From DASSTY01 sp035760645 (lineage in GTDB: Bacteria > Gemmatimonadota > Gemmatimonadetes > Gemmatimonadales > GWC2-71-9): a stretch of 24,214 nucleotides of DNA. The notes beneath the pieces were generated by a model that worked only from the letters and a program-made list of their open reading frames with translations, was not told the origin of the DNA and ran no database searches. Where the stretch lies: contig DASTSO010000077.1 in NCBI GenBank assembly GCA_035760645.1, forward strand, positions 1 to 24,214, read 5' to 3'. Positions within the stretch are counted from its first letter, which is position 1. Each line of letters begins with the position of its first letter. Below, piece after piece: positions 14,047-24,214 of this stretch. A program made the translations under genes and the position numbers.

Positions 14047-14964
14047 ATGCTGCAGGCGGACGTGGCAGTGCCGGCCCGGAACGCGGCGGAGGCGTTCCGG
14101 GTCTCGGTGGGCAACGCGCTCGGGATGTTCGTGCGGGCGATCCCGCGCGTGCTGGGCTTCGCGGTGGTGCTGATCGTCGGCTGGTTCGTCGCCTCGCTCA
14201 TCGCCAAGGCGGTGGACAAGCTGCTCGAGATGATCCACTTCGACGCGCTGGCCGAGCGCTCGGGCTTCAGCGGCTTCGTGCGCAACATGGGGGTGCGGAC
14301 CGACGCCTCCTCCTTCGTCGCCGACCTCGCGAAGTGGTTCGTCCGGCTCATCACCCTCGTCGTCGCCTTCGACACGCTGGGGCTCCCGGCCGTCTCGGGC
14401 GTCCTGCAACAGCTCCTCCTCTGGCTGCCCAATCTCGTCGTCGCCCTCGTCGTGCTCGTCATCGGCGGGCTCGCCGCCCGGGCGCTGAGCAATCTGGTGC
14501 GCGGCTCGACGGCCGAGGCCGGGTTCTCCAACCCCGACCTCCTCGCCGGCGTGGCGCGCTTCGCCGTGCTGGCCTTCGCCGTCATCGTCGCGGTGAACCA
14601 GATCGGCGTCGCGCAGACGCTGATGAACGCCCTCATCATCGGCGCGATCGGCGCCCTCTCGCTCGCCACCGGGCTCGCCTTCGGCCTGGGCGGGCGCGAC
14701 AAGGCGGCCCGGGTGCTCGACGCCCTGGGCCGCCAGGCCGACGCCGCGCGCCCCGTGCTCCGCGAGGCGATGGCCACGGCCGGCAGCCCGGCCGGCACCC
14801 CCGGCGCCGCCGGCACGACGAGCCCGTCGAGCCTGCGCGGCAGCTTCATCGAGCGCTCGGGCTACGACCGCCGCCGGATGGTGCGCGACGCGATGGAGAG
14901 CGGCCGCGGCGGGACCTGGGTCGAGCGCAGCGGGCACGACCGCCGCGGGACACCGATACCCTGA
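14047..14964 (+). CDS. Conserved-TM-helix membrane protein (MscS-related/CmpX-like)
   Basis: The protein has 305 residues; the ATG at 14047 has GGGAGG seven bases upstream. About five hydrophobic segments are seen (near 34-54, 97-115, 126-147, 171-186 and 193-215). They form repeats of the type found in mechanosensitive-channel-associated TM-helix proteins: RVLGFAVVLIVGWFVASLIAKAVDKLL, then SFVADLAKWFVRLITLVVAFDTLGLP, then a second unit ending LATGLAFGLGGRDKAARVLD. The glycine-rich AFGLGGRD helix is diagnostic. The MscS beta-domain is absent, so channel activity is unproven; a role in envelope stress or small-ion flux is a family-level guess. The cytosolic tail carries a duplicated motif FIERSGYDRR (267-276) and WVERSGHDRR (291-300). 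Confidence 0.75.
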   Translation: MLQADVAVPARNAAEAFRVSVGNALGMFVRAIPRVLGFAVVLIVGWFVASLIAKAVDKLLEMIHFDALAERSGFSGFVRNMGVRTDASSFVADLAKWFVRLITLVVAFDTLGLPAVSGVLQQLLLWLPNLVVALVVLVIGGLAARALSNLVRGSTAEAGFSNPDLLAGVARFAVLAFAVIVAVNQIGVAQTLMNALIIGAIGALSLATGLAFGLGGRDKAARVLDALGRQADAARPVLREAMATAGSPAGTPGAAGTTSPSSLRGSFIERSGYDRRRMVRDAMESGRGGTWVERSGHDRRGTPIP

Positions 14965-14968
14965 AGCA

Positions 14969-14986
14969 GCGGCGTGCGCACGCCGC
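14969..14986. terminator. Palindromic hairpin between convergent genes
   Basis: GCGGCGTGCGCACGCCGC is a perfect 18-bp palindrome between the stop of the plus-strand membrane-protein gene (14964) and the stop of the minus-strand lipoprotein gene (14999). It has no T run. It can serve both directions. Confidence 0.5.
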
Positions 14987-14998
14987 CCGCCCGTCCGC

Positions 14999-15769
14999 CT
15001 ACAGCGTCCCCGGGAAGTACGTCAGCCCCCGCGGCGCCTTCGGCGCGTCCTTCGGCTCGAACTGCCGCTCGCGGCCGCCGGCGAGGGGACGCACGACGAG
15101 CTTGTCCCCCTCGAACCACGCGACCGAGTCGGCGCTCCAGCGGGCGGCATCGTGGCCCTCGGCGGTGAGCCGCTCGGTGCCCTGGGCGCTGACGACGCAG
15201 AGCCCCGGCTCGTCGCGGCACCGCTCCACCCGCGCGAAGGCGGGCTCGCCCAGCAGCACGGCGAAGGCCGACTCCGCCACGGCGCGCTCGGCCTCGGGCA
15301 CCGGGCGCGGCGCCGGCGGCTGGGGCGGCGGGTCGAGGGCGAGGAGCCCGCGGCGCGTCTCCACGTAGAGCACCCGCCCGTCGGGGCGCCACGCCACCCG
15401 GCCGAGCGACGCCGAGCCCGCGGGGAGCGCGAGCTGCCGCTCGGCGCCGCTCACGAGGTTCATCACCCAGAGCTCGCCCGGCACGGTGTCGTGCGCCGAG
15501 CTGGTGCGCACGAACGCCAGCATCCCGCCGTCGGGCGCGAGCGCCGGCGCCGACTCGCGCACCGGGGTGAAGGTCATCGGCAGGATCTCGCCGCTCTTGG
15601 GCAGCAGCGCATAGAGCTCGGAGCGGCCGTCCTCGCCCTGGGCCGCGAAGACGGCGTAGGGATCGCGCCCCGGCTCCGCCTTGCGCCGCAGCGGCGAGAA
15701 CATCCCGCGGCACGCCGTGAGGCCGAGCGCCGCGACGAGCACCCCCGAGACCAGGCGGCGACGACTCAC
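14999..15769 (-). CDS. Lipoprotein with TolB/PD40-like propeller repeats
   Basis: The protein has 256 residues. The GTG at 15769 is preferred because it overlaps the upstream stop as GTGA and gives a lipoprotein signal: basic VSRRR, hydrophobic LVSGVLVAALG, and lipobox LTAC with C20. After a short linker the sequence shows WD40-like beta-propeller blades: SAPALAPDGGMLAFVRTSS, GELWVMNLVSGAERQL, LGRVAWRPDGRVLYVETRRGLLALD and DAARWSADSVAWFEGDKLVVRPLAGG. Only about four blades fit in this length, fewer than in TolB. Two cysteines (in ERCRDEPGLCVV) may form a disulfide. It is expected at the inner face of the outer membrane or in the periplasm. It is the last gene of the long minus-strand run. Function is unknown. 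Confidence 0.72.
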   Translation of the reverse strand: MSRRRLVSGVLVAALGLTACRGMFSPLRRKAEPGRDPYAVFAAQGEDGRSELYALLPKSGEILPMTFTPVRESAPALAPDGGMLAFVRTSSAHDTVPGELWVMNLVSGAERQLALPAGSASLGRVAWRPDGRVLYVETRRGLLALDPPPQPPAPRPVPEAERAVAESAFAVLLGEPAFARVERCRDEPGLCVVSAQGTERLTAEGHDAARWSADSVAWFEGDKLVVRPLAGGRERQFEPKDAPKAPRGLTYFPGTL

Positions 15770-16065
15770 GCGGGCGTCTCCACGTCCACGGCGAGGCGCG
15801 CCTCGCGGATCGGCGCGAGGAAGCGCGCCACCGTGTCGCGGTGCACCGGGTGGTCGCCGTAGCGCTCGACGGCGGCCATGTCGTCGCAGGTGACGACGAG
15901 CACGTGGGACCACTCCGCCGCGCTCGGTCCCACGTTGGGGCCGAAGTGGAGGCCGCGGATCTCGGCGATGCGCTCGGGCATGGCGCGGAGCGCCGCGCCC
16001 GCGGCCGCGACGGCCTCGGGGTCGGCGTCCGCGCGGAAGCGGAAGAGAACGATGTGCTGGATCAT
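15766..16065 (-). CDS. Dabb (stress-responsive alpha/beta-barrel) family protein
   Basis: The protein has 99 residues and an ATG at 16065. It begins MIQHIVLFRFRADADPEAV, the typical opening of the dimeric alpha/beta-barrel (Dabb) family. It continues with GLHFGPNVGPSAAEWSHVLVVTCDDMAAVERYGDHPVHRDTVARFLAPI, where the DHPVH motif is the family hallmark. Members are small cytosolic dimers; most have no proven reaction. There is no Shine-Dalgarno site. Instead TATCTT lies six bases before the ATG, suggesting leaderless translation from an internal promoter. The stop overlaps the next gene's GTG. Confidence 0.88.
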   Translation of the reverse strand: MIQHIVLFRFRADADPEAVAAAGAALRAMPERIAEIRGLHFGPNVGPSAAEWSHVLVVTCDDMAAVERYGDHPVHRDTVARFLAPIREARLAVDVETPA

Positions 16066-16071
16066 GCGGGG

Positions 16072-16077
16072 AAGATA
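16072..16077 (-). promoter_or_regulatory. TATCTT -10 hexamer at leaderless distance from the Dabb ATG
   Basis: On the minus strand TATCTT-CCCCGC-ATG places the expected transcription start at the A of the ATG. No convincing -35 is seen; the region behind overlaps the end of the dienelactone hydrolase gene. Confidence 0.35.
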
Positions 16078-16096
16078 GCGGGACGGCGCGGGCGGC

Positions 16097-17014
16097 TCAG
16101 CGCCCCAGCGTCTCCCGGTAGAAGCCGAGGATGCGGTCCCAGGCCGCCTGCACCTGAGGCCCGTCGGAGCCCTGGCGCCCCGGCTTGAGGAAGCCGTGGC
16201 CGGTGCCCGGATAGCTGTGGTAGGCGAACGCCTTCCCGCTCGCGCGCATCTGGCGCTCGACCTCGGGGAGCTGGGCGTCGATGCGCGCGTCGTTCTCGCC
16301 GTAGACGCCGAGGACCGGTGCGCGGATGCGCGCGAGCGCCGCGCTGTCGGGCGCGGGGCCGTAGCAGACCACCGCGGCCTTCAGCCGCGGGTTGTTCGTC
16401 GCGTAGCGGAAGCTCTGCCCGCCGCCCCAGCAGAAGCCGATCGTGCCGATGTCGGCCTTCCGGATCGAGGGCTGGCGCGTGAGATACGCGAACGTCGCGT
16501 CGAGGTCGGTCGTGATGCGCTCGGGCTCGAGCGTGGCGACGAGCTTGCGCCCGCTGTCGGGGCTCGCGGGCGTCGTGCCGTACTTCGACGACAGGAGATC
16601 AGGCACGATCGCCACGTAGCCCGCCTTGGCGAGCCGGTCGGCCACGCGCGGCTCCCAGTCGGTGAGGCCGAAGATCTCGTGGATCACGATCACCGCCGGC
16701 GCGAGCGAGTTGCGCTCGGGGTAGGCGACGTAGGCCCGCACGCTGTCCGGCGTCGGCGCGCCGGTCGTGTCGCGCGGGAACTTGACCCACTCGCCATGGC
16801 CGGTGAACTCGCCGGCGGCCGCGGTGGCGCCGGAGGCGCCGGACGCCGCGGAGGCGCCCGATGCCGCGGGCGCGCCGGGGTGGGGCGTCGCGCTCCGCGC
16901 GCAGGAGGCGGCCACGGCGCCCACGCCGGCCGAGGCGAGCGCGATGAGCGCGTAGACCAGGGCGCGCGTCTTGGGACGGGAGCGGAAGGCGACGGGCACG
17001 CGGGAGAAGGGCAT
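16097..17014 (-). CDS. Dienelactone hydrolase family protein, membrane-anchored or lipoprotein
   Basis: The protein has 305 residues; the ATG at 17014 has GGAGGA about eight bases upstream. The alpha/beta-hydrolase core carries the dienelactone hydrolase triad: C195 in GTIGFCWGGGQ, D242 in VYGENDARID and H273 in PGTGHGFLKPG. E113 of the HEIFG oxyanion-loop motif is also present. The family cleaves cyclic esters such as dienelactones, but many members have other ester substrates. The N-terminus has basic residues, a hydrophobic segment (19-36) and AASC (C38), so it may be a lipoprotein with a non-standard lipobox or simply anchored. An Ala/Ser/Gly-rich linker (about 47-68) with repeated ASG units precedes the catalytic domain. 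It follows the VOC gene by 15 bp and is probably co-transcribed. Confidence 0.87.
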   Translation of the reverse strand: MPFSRVPVAFRSRPKTRALVYALIALASAGVGAVAASCARSATPHPGAPAASGASAASGASGATAAAGEFTGHGEWVKFPRDTTGAPTPDSVRAYVAYPERNSLAPAVIVIHEIFGLTDWEPRVADRLAKAGYVAIVPDLLSSKYGTTPASPDSGRKLVATLEPERITTDLDATFAYLTRQPSIRKADIGTIGFCWGGGQSFRYATNNPRLKAAVVCYGPAPDSAALARIRAPVLGVYGENDARIDAQLPEVERQMRASGKAFAYHSYPGTGHGFLKPGRQGSDGPQVQAAWDRILGFYRETLGR

Positions 17015-17029
17015 GGGGGTGTCCTCCGG

Positions 17030-17449
17030 CTAGTAGGTCGGCCACAGCCCCGGCGTGGCCAGCTCGAGGAGATGGCCGTCGGGATCGCGGAAATACAGAC
17101 TGTGCCCCCCGCGCGGGGCGGCGACGCGGCCCTCGATCGGGATGCCGCGCGCCTCGAGACGCGCCTCCCACCCGGCGAGGGCCTCGGCGGGGATCGCGAA
17201 GGCGAGATGGATCCGCCCCTCGGCGCCGTGCGGCGGCACCGTGCCGCCGGGCACCGGGATCGGCGCGGGCTCGCTCGCCCCGGCCCGGAAGAGGAGCAGC
17301 ACGCTCTTCCCGGCGACGTCGAGCGCCGAGAGGCGCTCGTCCCGGAACAGCCGCCCGAAGCCGAAGAGGTCGCCGTAGAACCGCTCGGCGCGCTCGAGAT
17401 CCGCGACGTAGAGCGCGGTCTCGAGGATGCCGGTGAGCGGCGGCGTCAT
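17030..17449 (-). CDS. VOC-family (glyoxalase/bleomycin-resistance-like) protein
   Basis: The protein has 139 residues; the ATG at 17449 has GGAGG upstream. Two beta-alpha-beta-beta-beta modules are visible: ILETALYVADLERAERFYGDLFGF and IHLAFAIPAEALAGWEARLEARGI, ending YFRDPDGHLLELATPG. Likely metal ligands are E10, H81 and E129, the pattern seen in many VOC dioxygenase/glyoxalase relatives. The substrate cannot be deduced. The protein is cytosolic and the size is normal. It lies 19 bp after the kinase gene and 15 bp before the hydrolase gene, suggesting shared transcription. Confidence 0.85.
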   Translation of the reverse strand: MTPPLTGILETALYVADLERAERFYGDLFGFGRLFRDERLSALDVAGKSVLLLFRAGASEPAPIPVPGGTVPPHGAEGRIHLAFAIPAEALAGWEARLEARGIPIEGRVAAPRGGHSLYFRDPDGHLLELATPGLWPTY

Positions 17450-17468
17450 GCGAGGAAGCCTCCGACGC

Positions 17469-18553
<1,085 letters not shown>

Positions 18554-18557
<4 letters not shown>

Positions 18558-19984
18558 TCGCGGATCCGGTTGCGGCCCTCGTTCTTGGCGCGGTAGAGGT
18601 GCCCGTCGGCGATCTCGAGCAGCGAGCGGCCGTCGGTGACGCGCTCGTCCGGATAGCTCGCGATGCCGATGCTCACCGTCACCCGCACCGGGCGGTGCGC
18701 CTCGCCGAAGTCGTGCTCCTGCACCCGGCGCAGCACGCGCTCGGCGAAGTTGCGGCTCTCGGTCGAGGTCGTCTCGGGCAGCAGCACGACGAACTCCTCG
18801 CCGCCGTAGCGCGCCACCACGTCCACCGAGCGCTGCTCCCGCTTCAGGAGGTGCGCGAGCTGCTTGAGCACCGCGTCGCCCACCAGGTGGCCGTAGGTGT
18901 CGTTGATCTGCTTGAAGTTGTCGATGTCGAGCATCAGCGCCGTGAGCATCGTCGCGTAGCGCGCGGCGCGGTCCATCTCCTGCTCCAGCCGCTCCATGAG
19001 CGCGCGCCGGTTGGCGCAGCCGGTGAGCGGATCGGTCTCGGCGAGGTGCCGCATCTGCTCCTGGCCCACGACCGCGCTCTCGAGGTCGTAGGCCTTCTCG
19101 AGCGCCGCCACGGCGGCCCGGATCACCTGGTCGGCGAAGTCCTCGTCGTGCCGGTTGAGCGGCACGTCGTCGGCGGTGGTGCGCAGGAAGAAGACGCCGG
19201 CCGGCTTGTCGCGCAGCGCGAAGCGCATGGCGATGGCCGAGCGGGTGGCCACCTGGTGCTTGCCGTGGCGCCAGCGCTCCCGCGCCTCGGCGAGGAGCGG
19301 GTCGGTCGCCGTGTCCTGCACCGCCACCGTCTCGCCGGTCTCGAGCGCGCGGCGGAGCTCGGGGTAGTTCTCGAGCCGGATCTGGAGGTTCCGCAGCGTG
19401 GGATCCTCGTACGCCGCCACCACCGTCCCCTCCGCGTCGCCCGGCTCGGCGAGGATCACCGAGCAGCGCGAGATGCGGAGCGCCTGCGCGACGCGGCGGA
19501 CGAGGATCTGGTAGATCTCGTCCGGCTTGAGCGAGGCGGTCACCTCCTGCAGGATCTCCACGAGCTCGCCCCGGCTGCGGGCCTCGGCCTTGGCCTGGTT
19601 GAGCTCGCGGCCCACCCGCAGATGGGCCTTCACGCGCGCCAGCAGCTCGCGCACCCGGAACGGCTTCGGGATGAAGTCGTTGGCGCCGAGGCCCAGCGAG
19701 CGCACGGTGGCTTCCTCGGGCGGCATCGAGCTGATCATGAGGACCGGCAGGTCGCGGAAGCGCTGGTCGGTCTTCACCTTCTGCAGCAGCTGCAGCCCGT
19801 CCACCTTCGGCATCATGATGTCGAGCAGCAGGAGATCGTACTGATCGGCCGCGAGGTGCTCGAAGAGGTGCTCCCCGCCGGGGATGGCGGTCACCTCGTA
19901 GCCGTTCTCCTTGAGGATCCACGAGAGGGTGCGCGACAGGGCCTGATCGTCGTCGGCCACCAGGATCTTCGGGGCGAGCGTCAT
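18554..19984 (-). CDS. REC-GAF-GGDEF response regulator (diguanylate cyclase)
   Basis: The protein has 476 residues and an ATG at 19984. The receiver domain (1-125) has the acidic pocket DDD (11-13), phospho-acceptor D55 in LLLLDIMMP and K107 in PKPF. A GAF-like domain spans about 140-300. The GGDEF domain (about 315-476) carries the active-site motif GGEEF (394-398), DIDNFKQIND for metal and substrate binding, and an RSVD inhibitory site (385-388) exactly five residues before it. It should make cyclic di-GMP when phosphorylated and be feedback-inhibited. It is cytosolic. No partner histidine kinase is adjacent; the kinase at 7080-9341 is a distant possibility. Its stop overlaps the TTG of the Ser/Thr kinase gene. 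Confidence 0.93.
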
Positions 19985-20045
19985 CTGTGGTCCGGGGGTA
20001 TGTACGCGTGCGTGCGTGTGGAGGCGCGGTGAATGCGGGCCCGCC

Positions 20046-20995
20046 TCAGGCGGCGTCGGCGCCGGCGGCCAGGATGCGCGCGAGGACGTCGGCGTCCACG
20101 TTGCCGCCCGAGACGACCGCGACCGCGGGCCCCGTCGGGCGGACGTGCCCGGCGAGCAGGGCGGCCACGGTGACCGCGCCCGAGGGCTCGACGGCGAGCC
20201 GGGCCTCTTCGTAAAGTAGCCGCACCGCCCGCTGGATCTGCAACTCGCTCACCTGGACCGCCTCCCGGACGACGGGGCGGATCAGCTCCCAGGTGAGCGT
20301 GCCCACCGCGCGGGTGAGGAGCCCGTCGGCGAGGCTGGCGGTGGCGGGGAGCGTGGTGGGCCGGCCGGCGGCGAGCGCGGCCGAGAGCTTCGGGGCGCCC
20401 GCGGGTTCGACCCCGACGACGCGCACAGCGGGCTTCACCCCCGCGACCGCCGCGGCGATCCCGCCGAGGAGCCCGCCGCCCCCCACCGGGACGAGGATCG
20501 TCTCGACCTCGGGCAGCTGCTCGAGGATCTCGAGTCCGCAGGTACCCTGGCCGGCGATCACGTCCGGATGATCGAAGGGCGGCACGAGCGCGAGCCCCTC
20601 CTCGCGCGCGAAGCGCTCGGCGCGCTCGGTCTGCTCGGCCGAGCGCGTGGCGCCGGCGAAGACGACCTCGCCCCCCGCGGCGCGCACCCCGTCGACCTTC
20701 ACCTTCGCGGCCGACTCGGGCATGACGACGACGGCCCGGACGCCGAACGCCCGGGCCGCCCACGCCACCGCCTGGCCGTGATTCCCGCTGGAGCTGGTCA
20801 CCACCCCGCGCGCCCGCACCGCCGGATCGAGGCGGGCGAGCGCGGTGTAGGCGCCCCGGATCTTGAAGGCGCCGATCGGCTGGAACTGCTCGCACTTCAG
20901 GTAGACCGGGGCGCCGAGGAGCGCCTCCACGCTCAGGAGGGGCGTCCGCACGGCGACGCCCTCCAGCGTGCGCGCGGCGGCGCGGATCGAGGCGA

Positions 20996-20999
<4 letters not shown>
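20046..20999 (-). CDS. Threonine/serine dehydratase, PLP-dependent, no ACT domain
   Basis: The protein has 317 residues. It starts at GTG 20999, overlapping the gyrA stop as GTGA. It is a fold-type-II PLP enzyme: K46 in GAFKIRGAY binds PLP, SSGNHGQA (70-77) contacts the substrate carboxylate, and GGGGLLGG (173-180) holds the phosphate. It should deaminate L-threonine or L-serine to a 2-oxo acid and ammonia in the cytosol. The regulatory ACT domain of biosynthetic IlvA is missing, so a catabolic enzyme or serine-racemase-like activity is more likely. Coupling to gyrA is unusual. The TGA lies in the loop of a small CCGCC/GGCGG hairpin (20041-20053). Confidence 0.9.
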
Positions 21000-23527
<2,528 letters not shown>

Positions 23528-23598
23528 GAGGCCACGCTTCAAAACGGGAATTCGAGGACGCCGCGAGCGGCGCCGCTGGTGCTGCCGGGAAAGGCCGA

Positions 23599-23627
23599 AA
23601 GATAATGGAAAGAGGGGTGTTTCGCAA
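23599..23627 (-). promoter_or_regulatory. Candidate gyrA promoter overlapping the upstream terminator
   Basis: On the minus strand TTGCGA (23622-23627) is followed after exactly 17 bp by TATCTT (23599-23604). The start would be near 23592, with a leader of about 65 nt. The -35 lies inside the loop and arm of the 23612-23641 hairpin. Confidence 0.4.
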
Positions 23628-23641
23628 CCGAAACACCCCTC
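23612..23641 (-). terminator. Terminator of the OmpA-family gene
   Basis: GAGGGGTGTTTCG pairs perfectly with CGAAACACCCCTC (13 bp) around a CAAC loop. On the minus strand it is followed by TTTCCATT. It lies 59 bp after the stop at 23701 and before gyrA. Confidence 0.75.
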
Positions 23642-23700
23642 CGTAACCCGTTATGTCACAACCACTTGGAAACCGCCGCCGGCCGTCTCCGGCCCCCGCC

Positions 23701-24214
23701 TCACTGCTTCACCAGCTCCACCCGCCGATTGGTCTGCCGGCCCTCGGGCGTGGTGTTCGGCGCGGCCGGCTTCGAGGCCCCGAAGCCCTTGGCGGCGAGC
23801 CGCGCGGCGTCGATGCCGTAGGTCGAGACCAGCGCCGCCTTCACCGCCGCCGCCCGCTTCTCCGAGAGCGTCTGGTTCGCCGCCGCGGCGCCGACGTTGT
23901 CGGTGTGGCCCTCGATGAGGAGGTTGAGGTCGGCGTGCTCCTGGAGCATCGTCGCGATCTCCTTCAGCGTCCCGCTCGACTCGCCGCGGATGCGATCGCT
24001 GCCGGTGTCGAAGTAGATCCCCTGCGTCGCCGCGCGGCCGCTCGTCGCGAGCGCGTCGTAGAGCGCCCTGCCGCCGGCGGCGATGCGGAGGTTGCCGAGC
24101 AGCACCGGCTGGTCCGGGATGGCCTGCACCTTCACCCACAGCTTGCGGCCGCGCGCGAGGTCGACCTGCGGCACGGTGGCCACGCGCAGGCTGTCGACGT
24201 AGACCTTCACGTGC
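23701..24214 (-). CDS. OmpA-family protein, C-terminal part (5' end outside window)
   Basis: The frame is open to the window edge. The first GTG in it (24210) would cut a beta-strand pattern (KVYVDSLRVATVPQVDL), so I treat the gene as partial; at least 170 residues are visible. After a beta-rich segment (to about residue 50 of the visible part) comes an OmpA peptidoglycan-binding domain: GIYFDTGSDRIRGESSGTL, LLIEGHTDNVG, LSEKRAAAVKAALVSTYGI, LAAKGFGASKPAAPN and GRQTNRRVELV. The TDN and NRRVE elements hold the Asp and Arg that bind diaminopimelate. It probably links the outer membrane to the cell wall. The missing N-terminus would show the signal peptide and any barrel. Confidence 0.9.
   Translation of the reverse strand, partial: HVKVYVDSLRVATVPQVDLARGRKLWVKVQAIPDQPVLLGNLRIAAGGRALYDALATSGRAATQGIYFDTGSDRIRGESSGTLKEIATMLQEHADLNLLIEGHTDNVGAAAANQTLSEKRAAAVKAALVSTYGIDAARLAAKGFGASKPAAPNTTPEGRQTNRRVELVKQ

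Noticed and set aside
16805..16880. Imperfect repeats in the dienelactone hydrolase gene encoding the Ala/Ser/Gly linker.
   Set aside because: Explained as a low-complexity linker within one intact gene; not a separate element.
20005..20020. A short GTGC-type tandem repeat between the dehydratase and the response-regulator gene.
   Set aside because: Only about three units; too short to support a repeat call.
24208..24210. GTG as the start of the OmpA-family gene.
   Set aside because: The frame is open to the window edge, the start would cut through a beta-rich region, and no ribosome site can be seen because the window ends.

Overview
The window is very GC-rich (roughly 70% or more by eye) and its long antisense open frames are typical of such DNA. 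It carries Gram-negative envelope genes: several beta-barrel proteins with signal peptides, an OmpA-family protein and a lipoprotein. The DUF4175-like/BatA-like pair, a zinc-ribbon-headed Ser/Thr kinase and the overall style point to Gemmatimonadota. That is an inference from protein style, not a database match. No rRNA, tRNA, CRISPR array, insertion sequence or phage gene was seen. The window reads as chromosomal backbone with one regulatory-looking intergenic region.

Layout, left to right. (1) 1-4630, plus strand: the tail of a BatA-like membrane protein, a DUF4175-like membrane/coiled-coil protein and a third membrane protein, joined by two ATGA overlaps. This resembles the downstream part of a MoxR/VWA operon. 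(2) 4769-5005: a 78-residue acidic protein with its own candidate promoter, followed by a 15-bp terminator hairpin framed by four copies of a 16-bp repeat. (3) 5165-5851, minus: an outer-membrane barrel protein. (4) 5852-6352: a 501-bp gap holding two CRP-like palindromes. Each sits at the same class-II-like distance from a -10-like hexamer, and a terminator-like hairpin lies between them. It may encode a small RNA. (5) 6353-10475, minus: nicotinate phosphoribosyltransferase, a soluble GAF-GAF-PAS histidine kinase and a nicotinamidase-like hydrolase, so a sensor kinase lies between two steps of NAD salvage. (6) 10728-12062, plus: an Omp85/BamA-type barrel protein, convergent with a thioredoxin-fold gene; their stop codons share one CTAG. 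(7) 12703-14964: a saccharopine-dehydrogenase-like gene, divergent from a conserved-TM-helix (MscS-related) membrane protein. (8) 14999-23527, minus: an uninterrupted run of eight genes. Read in transcription order these are gyrA, a threonine/serine dehydratase, a REC-GAF-GGDEF diguanylate cyclase, a Ser/Thr kinase, a VOC protein, a dienelactone hydrolase, a Dabb protein and a propeller-like lipoprotein. Several are coupled by 4-bp overlaps. (9) 23701-24214, minus: an OmpA-family protein whose start lies beyond the window.

The most distinctive signals are regulatory. They are the twin CRP-like promoters with a candidate small RNA, a hairpin that would bury the start codon of the histidine kinase, a recurring TATCTT -10-like hexamer (once at leaderless distance from an ATG), and the symmetric repeat array around the 5053-5086 terminator. 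No clearly new multi-gene defence or biosynthetic system is visible.
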